A stretch of 64,000 nt of DNA from Paraburkholderia fungorum (GTDB lineage Bacteria > Pseudomonadota > Gammaproteobacteria > Burkholderiales > Burkholderiaceae): positions 1 to 64,000 of the forward strand of contig NZ_MCAS01000029.1 of assembly GCF_003610895.1 (NCBI RefSeq), in the 5' to 3' direction. Positions 8,384-16,898 of this stretch are shown here, one piece after another; position 1 is the first letter of the stretch; each line of letters opens with the position of its first letter. The position numbers and the translations under genes are program-made. The notes under the pieces are model-generated. The model did not search any database. It saw only the letters and a program-made list of their open reading frames with translations, and was not told where the DNA came from.

Positions 8384-11176
8384 TCACTCCTTGGTGGCGG
8401 CGCTTTCAGTCGGCTCGGCACTGCCGGCCTCTTTAGACGGTTTTTTCTTCGCGCGCCCATTACTCCCCTTCCCGCTCGCCGCCTTGGGCGCAGGCGCTGT
8501 TTCGCTCTTCGTGAACTTCACTTCGCCGCTGTCCTTGTCATAACTGACCTCGACGCTGTCGCCCGACTTCAGGACGTCGCCGAGCATCTCCTTCGCCAGC
8601 CGTGTTTCCAGCTCCTGGCGAATCTGGCGTTTCAACTCGCGTGCCCCGAACTCCGGCCGGTAACCGGCCTCGGCGAGGTGATCGATCACCGATTCGTCCA
8701 TCTTCAACGTAATGTCCTGCGCAGCGGCGGTGCGCGCCACCCGTTCGAGCTGGATCTGCACGATCGAGCGGATGTTGTCGCGCGAGAGTCCATGGAAGAC
8801 GATGATCTCGTCGATCCGGTTCAGGAATTCGGGCCGGAAGTGGCCCTTGAGCACGCCCATCAGTTCCTCGCGGATCGCTTTCTCACCCTGGCGATCCGCC
8901 TCGGCTTTCTCGAGGTTGTCCATGATGATCGATGCGCCGAGATTGCTCGTCGCAATGATGATCGTATTGCTGAAGTCCACGACCCGGCCCTTGCCGTCGG
9001 TCAGCCGCCCGTCGTCGAACACCTGCAGCAGCACGTTGTACACGTCGGGGTGCGCCTTCTCGATCTCGTCGAGCAGGATCACGCAGTAAGGACGCCGCCG
9101 CACGCGCTCGGTCAGTTGCCCGCCCTCGTCATAACCGACATAGCCCGGAGGGGCGCCGATCAGGCGCGCAACCGCGTGACGCTCCATGTATTCGGACATA
9201 TCGATACGAACCACCGCCTGCTCGTCGCCGAACACCGTTTCCGCCAGTGCCTTCGCGAGTTCGGTCTTGCCGACGCCAGTGGGCCCCAGGAACAGGAACG
9301 TCGCAATAGGCCGGTTCGTCTGGCCGAGCCCCGCACGCGACAGACGCACGGCATCGCTCACGGCAACCACCGCGTCGTCCTGCCCGATCACGCGCTCGCG
9401 CAGCTTGTTCTCCATCTCCAGAAGCTTCCGGCGCTCTTCCTGCGTGAGCTCGGTGACCGGAATACCGGTGAGGCGCGATACGACTTCGGCAATTGACTGC
9501 ACGGTCACTTCGAGCGTTTCCGAGCCGGTCTTGCGCTGCCATGTCTCCATCTGTTCGTCGAGCTTCTCCTGCTTTTCGCCGATCCGTGTCTCGAACGCTT
9601 TCGCCTCATCGAAGCGCTTGCGTGAAGACGCATAATCCTGCTCGCGCTTGAGCTGGGCAATCTCGGCTTCGAGCTCCAGGATGGGCGCAGGACGCGAAGT
9701 CGCGCCGATGCGCACGCGTGCCGCTGCCTGGTCGATCAGGTCGATGGCCTTATCGGGCAAAAAGCGCGACGTGATGTAACGATCCGACAGTTCGGCCGCG
9801 GCCACAAACGCATCGTCGGCGAACGTCACCTGGTGGTGCGCTTCGAGCTTGTCGCGCAGGCCCCGCAGGATGACGATGGTCTGCTCGACCGTCGGCTCCG
9901 GCACCAACACCGGCTGGAAGCGCCGTTCGAGCGCGGCGTCCTTCTCGATGTACTTCTGATATTCGTTGAGGGTTGTCGCGCCGATCAGACTGAGCTCGCC
10001 ACGCGCCAGCGCGGGCTTGAGCACGTTGGCGATGTCGAGACCGCCTTCGCCCCCACCTTGTCCCGCGCCCACGATCGTGTGCAGTTCGTCGATGAACAGG
10101 ATCAGTTCATCCTTCTTCGCCGTGACTTCATCGATCAGCTGCTTGGCACGCTCTTCGAATTCGCCACGATACTTCGCACCGGCTACCATCGAATTGATGT
10201 TCACCTCGACGAGGCGCTTGTCGCGTAGAACCTCAGGCACGTCGCCATTGACGATACGCTGGGCCAGCCCTTCGACGATCGCAGTCTTGCCGACACCCGG
10301 CTCGCCGATCAGCACAGGATTGTTCTTCTTGCGCCGCGCGAGCACTTCGATCGTGCTCTCGATTTCCTGCGCACGTCCCAGCACCGGGTCGAGCTTGCCC
10401 TCACGCGCCATGGCGGTGAGGTCGCGTCCGAACTTGTCGAGGTTGGGCGTACCCGTTGGCGCATCGACACGTCCGTCTTCCGCGCCTTTTCCCACGACTT
10501 TCACGACCTTCTGACGCAACGCTTCCGGCGTCACACCATATTTCTTCAGCAGCGTGCCCGCAATGCTGTCCGGCACCGCGGCAAGGCCGATCAGCAGATG
10601 CTCCGGGCCAACATAAGAGTGCCCCAGATCGCGCGACGCCTGGAACGCATATTGGAACGCCTTTTTCAAACGAGGCGAGACGGTCATCTTGTCGATCGGC
10701 GCGTCCGGATCGACGGTTCCCTTTTGCGCATGCTGATCGATATAGCTCTTGATGTCCTGCGGCGAGAGCTTGAGCTCCTTCAACAACGCCGCGCACACGT
10801 CGGCGTCCGCGAGCACGTACAGCAGGTGTTCGGAGTCGAGTTCGCTGCGGCCAAGCTCATGCGCCTTCTCCGCGGCGCGCTGCAGCAATTCGAGCGTCTG
10901 CTCACTGAAAGCATCGGTCGCATCGACCGATTCGCGCGGCACCTCGGCGGCGAACCCGGCGTCTTCGTCCTCGGCCCCTTCCTCCATGCCGCCGAAGAAG
11001 CGCGACAGGCCGCCTCCCCCGAGCAATGAATCGAATGGGTTGAGCATGCTTTGGTGCCGCATTAATTGCCGGTAGTCGTAGTCGCAGATCGACATGGATT
11101 TCCGCTCGCCGTTTTGCACAACGGTCACACGGGCAACAGCGGGACGGGCGTTACAGATTTCGCAGAGGGCGGGCAT
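8384..11176 (-). CDS. clpG: ClpG/ClpK-type AAA+ protein disaggregase
   Basis: 930 residues. Residues 1-60 form a cysteine-bearing extension (C5, C8 and C31) followed by a glycine-rich linker, as in ClpK/ClpG. Clp_N repeats lie at about 88-225. NBD1 has Walker A GEPGVGKT (291-298), Walker B LILFIDELH and the pore tyrosine in GAKYRGEF. The middle domain is short (about 500-548), half the ClpB size. NBD2 has Walker A GPTGVGKT (631-638), pore GYVGYDEGG and Walker B VILLDEIEKAH. No IGF/IGL ClpP-docking loop is seen after NBD2 Walker B, so it should act as a stand-alone disaggregase. The lysine-rich tail (PKAASGKGSNGRAKKKPS) is extra. In other bacteria this family gives heat tolerance. Confidence 0.87.
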   Translation of the reverse strand: MPALCEICNARPAVARVTVVQNGERKSMSICDYDYRQLMRHQSMLNPFDSLLGGGGLSRFFGGMEEGAEDEDAGFAAEVPRESVDATDAFSEQTLELLQRAAEKAHELGRSELDSEHLLYVLADADVCAALLKELKLSPQDIKSYIDQHAQKGTVDPDAPIDKMTVSPRLKKAFQYAFQASRDLGHSYVGPEHLLIGLAAVPDSIAGTLLKKYGVTPEALRQKVVKVVGKGAEDGRVDAPTGTPNLDKFGRDLTAMAREGKLDPVLGRAQEIESTIEVLARRKKNNPVLIGEPGVGKTAIVEGLAQRIVNGDVPEVLRDKRLVEVNINSMVAGAKYRGEFEERAKQLIDEVTAKKDELILFIDELHTIVGAGQGGGEGGLDIANVLKPALARGELSLIGATTLNEYQKYIEKDAALERRFQPVLVPEPTVEQTIVILRGLRDKLEAHHQVTFADDAFVAAAELSDRYITSRFLPDKAIDLIDQAAARVRIGATSRPAPILELEAEIAQLKREQDYASSRKRFDEAKAFETRIGEKQEKLDEQMETWQRKTGSETLEVTVQSIAEVVSRLTGIPVTELTQEERRKLLEMENKLRERVIGQDDAVVAVSDAVRLSRAGLGQTNRPIATFLFLGPTGVGKTELAKALAETVFGDEQAVVRIDMSEYMERHAVARLIGAPPGYVGYDEGGQLTERVRRRPYCVILLDEIEKAHPDVYNVLLQVFDDGRLTDGKGRVVDFSNTIIIATSNLGASIIMDNLEKAEADRQGEKAIREELMGVLKGHFRPEFLNRIDEIIVFHGLSRDNIRSIVQIQLERVARTAAAQDITLKMDESVIDHLAEAGYRPEFGARELKRQIRQELETRLAKEMLGDVLKSGDSVEVSYDKDSGEVKFTKSETAPAPKAASGKGSNGRAKKKPSKEAGSAEPTESAATKE

Positions 11177-11518
11177 CGAGAGTCACCTTTATCGGTTAAA
11201 ACATGCGGCCAGTTCAAAGGTTATAGAACGCGTCCATCTGAATTGCGAACACCCCGGAGCCGCCGTCCACGGTCCGTTTGTTTTGTTCAATAAGCGAGGA
11301 ACCGCGATAGCGCCGGCGCATCGGGCACGGCACGTTCCGATGCGCTTTATCTCGTCCGTTTTCGACGAACATTGTCGGAAAAGCACGGATAGATCATCGC
11401 GATGCTTTCAACATGATTAGCATAACGAAACCCGGAAACCGTACGTGGATTCTATGAGGGGTGCGTCAGGAAGGGAATATTGGCTTTTCCGATGATAGGC
11501 ATTGGGCGGCGCCAGGTT
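11177..11518. other. Intergenic region upstream of clpG
   Basis: 342 bp between the clpG start and the 3' end of the DksA-like gene, both on the minus strand. It must hold the clpG promoter, since the two genes are far apart. AAAGGTGA just upstream of the clpG ATG is the ribosome binding site. I looked for a sigma-32 promoter (CTTGAA with a CCCCAT-like -10) and saw no convincing match. No ORF or terminator hairpin is supported. Confidence 0.5.
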
Positions 11519-11899
11519 TCATCGTCCGGCCTCGCGGCGGCCTTGCTCTTCAACGGTCAGGATCGCTTCGGGGGCGACTTCGAGCCGGGCTTTCGGTATC
11601 GGCTCGCCACTTTCGTCGGAGATACCGTAGGTACCTTCGTCGATCTTCTGCAGCGCGCGTTCAATATCGCCGATGCGCTGGTCGTTCACGTCATGCAGCG
11701 CCTGATTGACCTCGTTCTGTGCCATGCCTTGCGCTACGTCCTCCGGCTCTTCGGCCTCGTCGCCATGCTGCTCCTGGGCCGTTCGTTCGTCGGCGGTCGT
11801 TCTCTCCTCGCCGCCCAGCAGTTCGCGGCGCAACGCCTCGAGGCGCTGACGCTGCTGCGCGATGAACTCGTCACTCAGTTTGGCCTGCTGCTCCGACAT
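11519..11899 (-). CDS. TraR/DksA-like protein lacking the zinc-finger cysteines
   Basis: 126 residues from ATG 11899 (MSEQQAKLSDEF), preceded by AGGGAG at proper distance; a longer frame exists upstream without such support. The N-terminal half is an acidic coiled-coil-like region (residues about 5-85). The C-terminal part follows the DksA finger template (GTYGISDESGEPIPKARLEV, then VEEQ), but all four zinc-ligand cysteines are replaced. DksA-type proteins enter the RNA polymerase secondary channel and work with ppGpp. Cysteine-less members exist, and whether this one binds polymerase is unknown. It lies between clpG and two small stress-block genes. Confidence 0.8.
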   Translation of the reverse strand: MSEQQAKLSDEFIAQQRQRLEALRRELLGGEERTTADERTAQEQHGDEAEEPEDVAQGMAQNEVNQALHDVNDQRIGDIERALQKIDEGTYGISDESGEPIPKARLEVAPEAILTVEEQGRREAGR

Positions 11900-12097
11900 G
11901 GTTTTCTCCCTGACCCCTTGCGGCTTCGCACAAGACCGGCAGTTACCTGGATTCACCGAACGACCGTCATGCGACAGTGCGCTTTCATCCAGCGTAAGCT
12001 TAGGATAGTCCTAATTTGCAGCAGCCGATGCGCTATCTCGGCGAATTCCCGCATTGCAACACCTCACGCGAGAGTCGACGCAAGCGCGCAGGATGAA

Positions 12098-12349
12098 TCA
12101 ACTATCGTCGACATTGTTTGCGTAATGATCGATCGCGACCTTGCACTCGTCCACCACGACCTGAAGGAACGCAGGCTCGTTTCTTTCAACCCATCGCTCC
12201 ACATGAATAAAGCGTTCTGTGCCGAGATCGGCGATGCGCTCCGGGTCCGTGGTCGTGACATCGACTGTGACGATCCCCCGGCTAGCTTGCAGCGGTGCGA
12301 TCGTCGCGGAAATCAGAAACCGTCGATATGAAAATTCATTCTGTGCCAT
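12098..12349 (-). CDS. Small conserved-looking protein of unknown function
   Basis: 83 residues from ATG 12349 (MAQNEFSYRRFLISATI); GGAGGT just upstream selects this start over an ATG 15 bp further out. Predominantly soluble and mildly acidic, no signal peptide or membrane segment. Its layout (SYxxF at the start, a beta-rich middle, a C-terminal amphipathic stretch ending in AID) loosely mirrors the divergent neighbour at 12609, so the two may belong to one small-protein family. I do not recognise a named domain. Confidence 0.6.
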   Translation of the reverse strand: MAQNEFSYRRFLISATIAPLQASRGIVTVDVTTTDPERIADLGTERFIHVERWVERNEPAFLQVVVDECKVAIDHYANNVDDS

Positions 12350-12608
12350 ACCACCTCCAGCCACTGGATGAGATGAAGTCCTGTACTTCCTTCGTACTGC
12401 AAGTCTATGAACAGGTCATGACGCTGTGAACATGGGTTTTTCCGATGCTAGCTATTGGTCAAATATGTCTGGCGGTTTACCGCTCGGCCGCGATATCCAT
12501 GTGTTGGAGGGCCGCAATTGCGGCATGATGGCAGCAGCGGCCAGGAGCCCGGCATGCACGCTGGATTGCAGATAGAGGTCGATCATGAACGCGGCAAAGG
12601 AGAAAACG

Positions 12609-12932
12609 ATGCCAGCAAGCTCTGTTTCTTACGGCGAGTTTGAAATTGTCGTGCATCCTGAGCGTAACAAGCTCGGCGCCTGGATCGCAAGTGTGAGCGT
12701 GAGTCGCGGCGCCCAGACTGTCGTCGATGTCGTTCCCATGACGGTTCAACCCGAGTGGCTGACCGAGGAGGAAGCGGTGAGAGACGGGGTCGAATGGGGG
12801 CGCCGGTTTATCGATCGCGAGTTCAACACGCCGCAGTCCCGCTCCTGGGTTGCCGAGCGCTCTCATGCAGAAACCTGGTTTCGCGATACCGAGGAGTCCA
12901 GCGGCTCGGAAACGCGCGTCAGTGACACATAA
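12609..12932 (+). CDS. Small conserved-looking protein of unknown function, divergent from its neighbour
   Basis: 107 residues from ATG 12609 (MPASSVSYGEFEIVVHPERN). AAGGAG six nt upstream selects this ATG over the in-frame ATG at 12585. Beta-rich N-terminal half, then an acidic helix-like part (EWLTEEEAVRDGVEWGRRFID) and a polar tail. No signal peptide or metal-binding motif is seen. It faces away from the small gene ending upstream at 12349, with about 260 bp between. The type is familiar from Burkholderia genomes as a hypothetical protein, and I can give no function. Confidence 0.65.
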   Translation: MPASSVSYGEFEIVVHPERNKLGAWIASVSVSRGAQTVVDVVPMTVQPEWLTEEEAVRDGVEWGRRFIDREFNTPQSRSWVAERSHAETWFRDTEESSGSETRVSDT

Positions 12933-13003
12933 AACCCGCAGGGGCGCAATTCAAGGCAACGTAGCATTCACCATGTGAATGCGATACGTGCCCTGATTGT
13001 CAA

Positions 13004-13363
13004 TCAGTGCCGCCGCCCCAAGTGGGCCTCGATCTGCCTGACGTTGAGTGTCGACAGATCCTCGCTAACCTGCTCGAATATCAGCCGGCGTGTTTCCTCG
13101 TGGAGATTCGCTTTGACCATGCCGAGGAATTTGGGCTCGATGGCGAGCCTTAGCCTGCTGTAAAGCTGATGGAGCCGGCCTTCTTCCAGGTAATCGGAAA
13201 CGCGCTTTGCGAATTTCTCACGGTCCTTTTCCGTGAGCATGGTGCCGGTGTATTCCGTGTTGATGAGATCTTCTTTCTCATGCAAATCGAGCGTCAGCCC
13301 TGGCGCCAGGAAAACCCGGGCGCGACCTCCGTCAGCCACCACAAGCCAGGTCACATCGATCAT
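13004..13363 (-). CDS. Host-attachment family protein (COG5622-like)
   Basis: 119 residues beginning MIDVTWLVVADGGRARVFLAPG, the characteristic opening of the 'protein required for attachment to host cells' family. The later conserved block KFAKRVSDYLEEGR is also present. GGAGGT is 5 nt from this ATG and 2 nt from the one before it (13366), so 13363 is preferred. The frame is open upstream but without start support. The family name comes from an Agrobacterium phenotype; the biochemical function is unknown. In Burkholderia such genes often sit in low-oxygen or stress gene groups, which matches the bd oxidase and ClpG neighbours here. Confidence 0.8.
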   Translation of the reverse strand: MIDVTWLVVADGGRARVFLAPGLTLDLHEKEDLINTEYTGTMLTEKDREKFAKRVSDYLEEGRLHQLYSRLRLAIEPKFLGMVKANLHEETRRLIFEQVSEDLSTLNVRQIEAHLGRRH

Positions 13364-13729
13364 CATGCACCTCCAGGCAAGGATTTGTCCGCGTGTACGG
13401 CATCCGTTCAGACTGTGCGCCCTCGTCCTCACCGAAAACCGCGGCCATCGAACACTATGCCGGCGATCATCCGTTATCCGAACGGTTGTCACGCAAGATA
13501 GCAGTTCGGGCGCACGACGCCCACGGTCGGCTTACCGATTCATAGTATAGGTCTCAAAGTTCGCGCCAAAGCCGCTTACGCGCATTCAACGCGGCTTCGG
13601 GTTTTGATCGGCCGGTCTGCATATCCCGTACCAAACAGCGCACAAACCTGGCATCAAACCGCGGTAGGGTGCGCGATGCCTTATGGCACGTCGCGCACCT
13701 TGCGTTACTTACGGCGCCCGGCTTGCCGG
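13364..13729. other. Intergenic region between host-attachment gene and rhaS
   Basis: About 365 bp. It must contain the host-attachment gene promoter and the 3' end of the rhamnose operon transcript. A 7-bp stem (AAGCCGC at 13569-13575, GCGGCTT at 13591-13597) followed on the plus strand by GGGTTTT is a weak hairpin without a gene to terminate. GCCGGCAAGCCGG right after the rhaS stop can form a short hairpin without a T-run. No ORF supported. Confidence 0.35.
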
Positions 13730-14737
13730 CTAGAAATTGAAGTTGTCGATATTGCTCGCATCGAACGTGGTCGGCGGTCCGAGAATGATTTCGCCCTGCG
13801 GCCCGATCGTGCGCTTGCCGAGCTTGCCGGCATCAAACGATTCGCCTTCCTTGCCGGTGATCGTCCCCGAGCACAGCGCGGCGGCCGCATAGGCAGCCAG
13901 ATAACCAAGCTGATTCGGATCCCACAACTGGAACGCCTTGACCGTGCCGTTCTTCACGAACGCGCGCATCTGGTTCGGGGTGCCCAGCCCGGTCACCTGC
14001 ACCTTGCCCTTGCTCGAGGACGACGAGATATAGCGCGCCGCCGCCGCAATGCCTACGGTGGTCGGCGCGACAATCGCCTTCAGATTCGGATAGGCCTGAA
14101 GCAGGCCTTGCGTTTCGACGAACGACTTCTGGTCGTCGTCGTTGCCGTACGCGATCTTCACGAGCTTGATCTTCGAGTACTCCGGTTTTTTCAACTCCTC
14201 CTGCATCCATTTGATCCATGTGTTCTGATTGGTCGCGTTAGGCGTGGCCGACAGCACGGCGAATTCGCCCTCGCCCCCCATCAGCTTCGCCACCAGCTGG
14301 ATCTGGCCTCGACCGATGCCCTCCGCATTCGCCTGATTGACGAACAGTTGGCGGCCCTCAGGCGCCGTGTCGGAATCGAAGGTCACGACCTTGATGCCTT
14401 GCGACATCGCTTTCTTCAGATACGGCACGACCGCATTCGCGTCGTTGGCCGCAATCACGATCGCGTCCTGACGCTGCGTGATCAAGGTGTTGATGTATTG
14501 CACCTGCGACGATGCGCCCGCATCCGACGGCCCCACGACCTTGCCCACGCCGTTGAATTCCTTGATCGCGGCCATGCCGCCGTCGTCGGCAATCACTTCA
14601 TAAGGGTTGTTGATCTGCTTCGGCACGAAGGCAATCTTCAGACCGCTTTTCAGGCCCGCAGCGGACGCGGCACAACTGATCGCAACGAGAGCAATGCAAA
14701 GCGCGGCCTTGCCGGTGTGACGTAGAGGATTGAACAT
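13730..14737 (-). CDS. rhaS: L-rhamnose ABC transporter, periplasmic substrate-binding protein
   Basis: 335 residues with a signal peptide (residues about 1-27, cleavage near AASA-AGLKS), then a type I periplasmic binding fold of the sugar-binding family (LKIAFVPKQINNPYEVIADDGG; AIVIAANDANAVVPYLKKA; GTPNQMRAFVKNGTVKAFQLWDPN). It resembles the RhaS proteins of rhizobial rhamnose uptake operons. GGAG lies 7 nt before the ATG. It is the last gene of the operon behind the permeases and ATPase; the 93 bp gap before it may allow separate translation control. It delivers L-rhamnose to RhaPQ. Confidence 0.9.
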   Translation of the reverse strand: MFNPLRHTGKAALCIALVAISCAASAAGLKSGLKIAFVPKQINNPYEVIADDGGMAAIKEFNGVGKVVGPSDAGASSQVQYINTLITQRQDAIVIAANDANAVVPYLKKAMSQGIKVVTFDSDTAPEGRQLFVNQANAEGIGRGQIQLVAKLMGGEGEFAVLSATPNATNQNTWIKWMQEELKKPEYSKIKLVKIAYGNDDDQKSFVETQGLLQAYPNLKAIVAPTTVGIAAAARYISSSSSKGKVQVTGLGTPNQMRAFVKNGTVKAFQLWDPNQLGYLAAYAAAALCSGTITGKEGESFDAGKLGKRTIGPQGEIILGPPTTFDASNIDNFNF

Positions 14738-14830
14738 GAAGCGTCTCCTGCTTTGTTGTCGGACGAATCGCTGTCCGGGTTGTCGGTATTTGGTATGCGG
14801 TATTTCTTCTGGAGCCGGTTTGAGAAAACC

Positions 14831-15847
14831 TTATGACGATGCAGCGGACTTCGCGATGAAACGCCGGTCACGCGCCGCGCGCCAGCGGGCAACCAGATTG
14901 GGAATCAGCACCGACGCCAGCAGCAGCACGCCGGTCACGATCGTGAGCGTTTCGCTCGACACGTCATCGAGCGTCAGCGCATTTTTCAACACACCGATAA
15001 TCAGCAGCGACAGCAGGACACCGAACATCGAGCCGCGTCCGCCGAAAATACTCACGCCGCCAAACAGCACCGCCGCGATCACCGACAATTCGAAACCCTC
15101 GCCGTTATCGCCGCGGGCGCTGGTGAACCGCAGCGTGTAGACGACGCCCGCCAGCGCGCTCATCGCGCCGGACAGCACGAATAGACGCAGCCTGATCTTC
15201 GCGACCTCGATACCCGAGAAAGCCGCCGCGGTCGAATTCGCGCCGATGGCGTAGAGGCTGCGGCCAAAGGCGGTGGACTGCAGCAGCACGGTAAACAGCA
15301 GCGCGGCGACAATCACAATCGCAAAAGGCAGCGGAATGAAGGTCGAGGCGACCGTGTCCATGCCGAATGCCGTATAAGCGGGCGGAAAATCCGCCACGGC
15401 CTGATCGCCGAGCAACACGTAGGCAAGTCCGCGAAACAGCGCCAGCGTGCCGATGGTGACCGCGAGTGAAGGCAGATTGAGCTTGACGATCACGAGACCG
15501 TTCAGCAGTCCCGCCAGCGCGCCGGCAATCAGCACGAGTACGATCACGAGCGGCATCGGCAAGCCCATGTGCCACAGCACACCCATCAGCGCACTGGAAG
15601 CGCCCAGCACCGACGCCACCGACAGATCGATTTCAGCGGCGACGATAATCAATGTCATGGGCAGCGCCATCAACGCGATCTCGGTCAGATCGGCAAGGAT
15701 GTTGCTGACATTCGCGCCGGTGAGAAACACCGGCGACAACAGGCGTCCGAGCCCGAGCGACAGAGCCAGCACGATGACCAGCAGCACTTCCCATTGCAAG
15801 GGCGTTTCGCGTTTGCGCGTGAGCAGCGCGGAATCGGGTTTAGCCAT
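14831..15847 (-). CDS. rhaQ: L-rhamnose ABC transporter permease
   Basis: 338 residues with eight to ten hydrophobic segments and the sugar-permease (BPD_transp_2/AraH-like) signature. A conserved stretch LIIVAAEIDLSVASVLGASSALMG is followed by FGRSLYAIGANSTAAAFSGI, the EAA-like loop that contacts the ATPase. It overlaps the upstream permease gene by 8 nt, so the two permeases are translationally coupled. It forms a heterodimeric inner-membrane channel with RhaP. Assignment to Q rather than P follows rhizobial gene order and is a naming choice. Confidence 0.88.
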   Translation of the reverse strand: MAKPDSALLTRKRETPLQWEVLLVIVLALSLGLGRLLSPVFLTGANVSNILADLTEIALMALPMTLIIVAAEIDLSVASVLGASSALMGVLWHMGLPMPLVIVLVLIAGALAGLLNGLVIVKLNLPSLAVTIGTLALFRGLAYVLLGDQAVADFPPAYTAFGMDTVASTFIPLPFAIVIVAALLFTVLLQSTAFGRSLYAIGANSTAAAFSGIEVAKIRLRLFVLSGAMSALAGVVYTLRFTSARGDNGEGFELSVIAAVLFGGVSIFGGRGSMFGVLLSLLIIGVLKNALTLDDVSSETLTIVTGVLLLASVLIPNLVARWRAARDRRFIAKSAASS

Positions 15848-16898
15848 GATCGCGTTTCCTCATCATGCGTTTAGCGACGGAGCGGGCCAGCAAGGTGTCG
15901 GCGGCAATCGCGGCGACGATCAGCGCGCCCTGGATCGCCTGTTCCCAGAATGGCGAAACGTGCAGCACGACCAGCGCGATGCTGATCACACCCAGCACGA
16001 GCGCGCCGAGCGTGGCGCCAAGAATGGTGCCCACACCGCCCGTGATCGCCACGCTCCCCACCACGGCGGCGGCCACCACCTGCAATTCGATACCCTTCGC
16101 GGTGCTCGCATCGACGGTACCGAAGCGCGCGAGCCACAACGCGCCCGCAAAACCGGCAATCGCGCCGGACAGCAGAAAACCCGCCATGACGCGGCGCTCG
16201 ACGTTCACACCGGCAAGCCGCGCCGCCTCCGGGTTCGAACCGATCGCATAGTGTTCCCGTCCGCCGCGAAACTGCTTCAGATAGACGGCGAGGCCGGCGA
16301 GCACGACGATCGCGATCAGCGCGAGCGTCGGTATGCCGAAGAGCGTTCCGGTAGCGAGACGGGAGAACGCATCGGGCAAACTGGTCGCATTGATCTGCCC
16401 GCCGTGTACCCACGCATAGTCCGCGCCGCGAAAGATATAGAGCGTGGAGAGTGTCGCCACCAGCGACGGCACGCGCCCCACCGCAACGAGCAACGCGTTG
16501 ATGCTGCCCGCCACCAGACCGATTGCGAGTCCGGCCAGCAACGCGACGAGCACCGGCATATGCGGAAACGCCACGTACAGACTGCCGACCGCATAGGCGC
16601 TAATACCCACCGTCGAACCTACCGACAGATCGATATGCCGCATCAGGATCACCACCGTCATGCCGGCGGTCAGCAAGCTGATAATCGACACATTGAGCAG
16701 CACGTCGCGCAGATTCTGCAGATTCAGAAACTGCGGCCTCGCGAGCCCCGTGCCCACGATCAGCAGGATCAGCACGACAAAGAGCGTGGTCTCGCGGCTC
16801 TTCGCGATGCCCGCGATAAAGCCGCCAAGCGCGCCGCCGCTGCGCCTGGGGACGGACGCCTGAACCGGCGCGGGATGGGTTGAAGAATGACGCATCAT
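15840..16898 (-). CDS. rhaP: L-rhamnose ABC transporter permease
   Basis: 352 residues from ATG 16898 (MMRHSSTHPAPVQ). The ATG overlaps the rhaT stop codon in an ATGA junction; a second ATG follows directly. Multi-span permease with MRHIDLSVGSTVGISAYAVGS and the ATPase-contact loop REHYAIGSNPEAARLAGVNV. A polar proline-rich N-terminus precedes the first helix (about residue 38). It partners the second permease at 14831-15847. The longer open frame upstream lies inside rhaT and is not used. Confidence 0.88.
   Translation of the reverse strand: MMRHSSTHPAPVQASVPRRSGGALGGFIAGIAKSRETTLFVVLILLIVGTGLARPQFLNLQNLRDVLLNVSIISLLTAGMTVVILMRHIDLSVGSTVGISAYAVGSLYVAFPHMPVLVALLAGLAIGLVAGSINALLVAVGRVPSLVATLSTLYIFRGADYAWVHGGQINATSLPDAFSRLATGTLFGIPTLALIAIVVLAGLAVYLKQFRGGREHYAIGSNPEAARLAGVNVERRVMAGFLLSGAIAGFAGALWLARFGTVDASTAKGIELQVVAAAVVGSVAITGGVGTILGATLGALVLGVISIALVVLHVSPFWEQAIQGALIVAAIAADTLLARSVAKRMMRKRDHG

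Noticed and set aside
11177..11460. Sigma-32 heat-shock promoter before clpG
   Set aside because: Searched the minus strand for CTTGAA with a CCCCAT-type -10; only isolated TTGAAC strings without a matching -10 were found.
13569..13606. Terminator of the rhamnose operon
   Set aside because: The 7-bp hairpin has its T-run on the plus strand, whereas the operon is on the minus strand; no plus-strand gene ends there.
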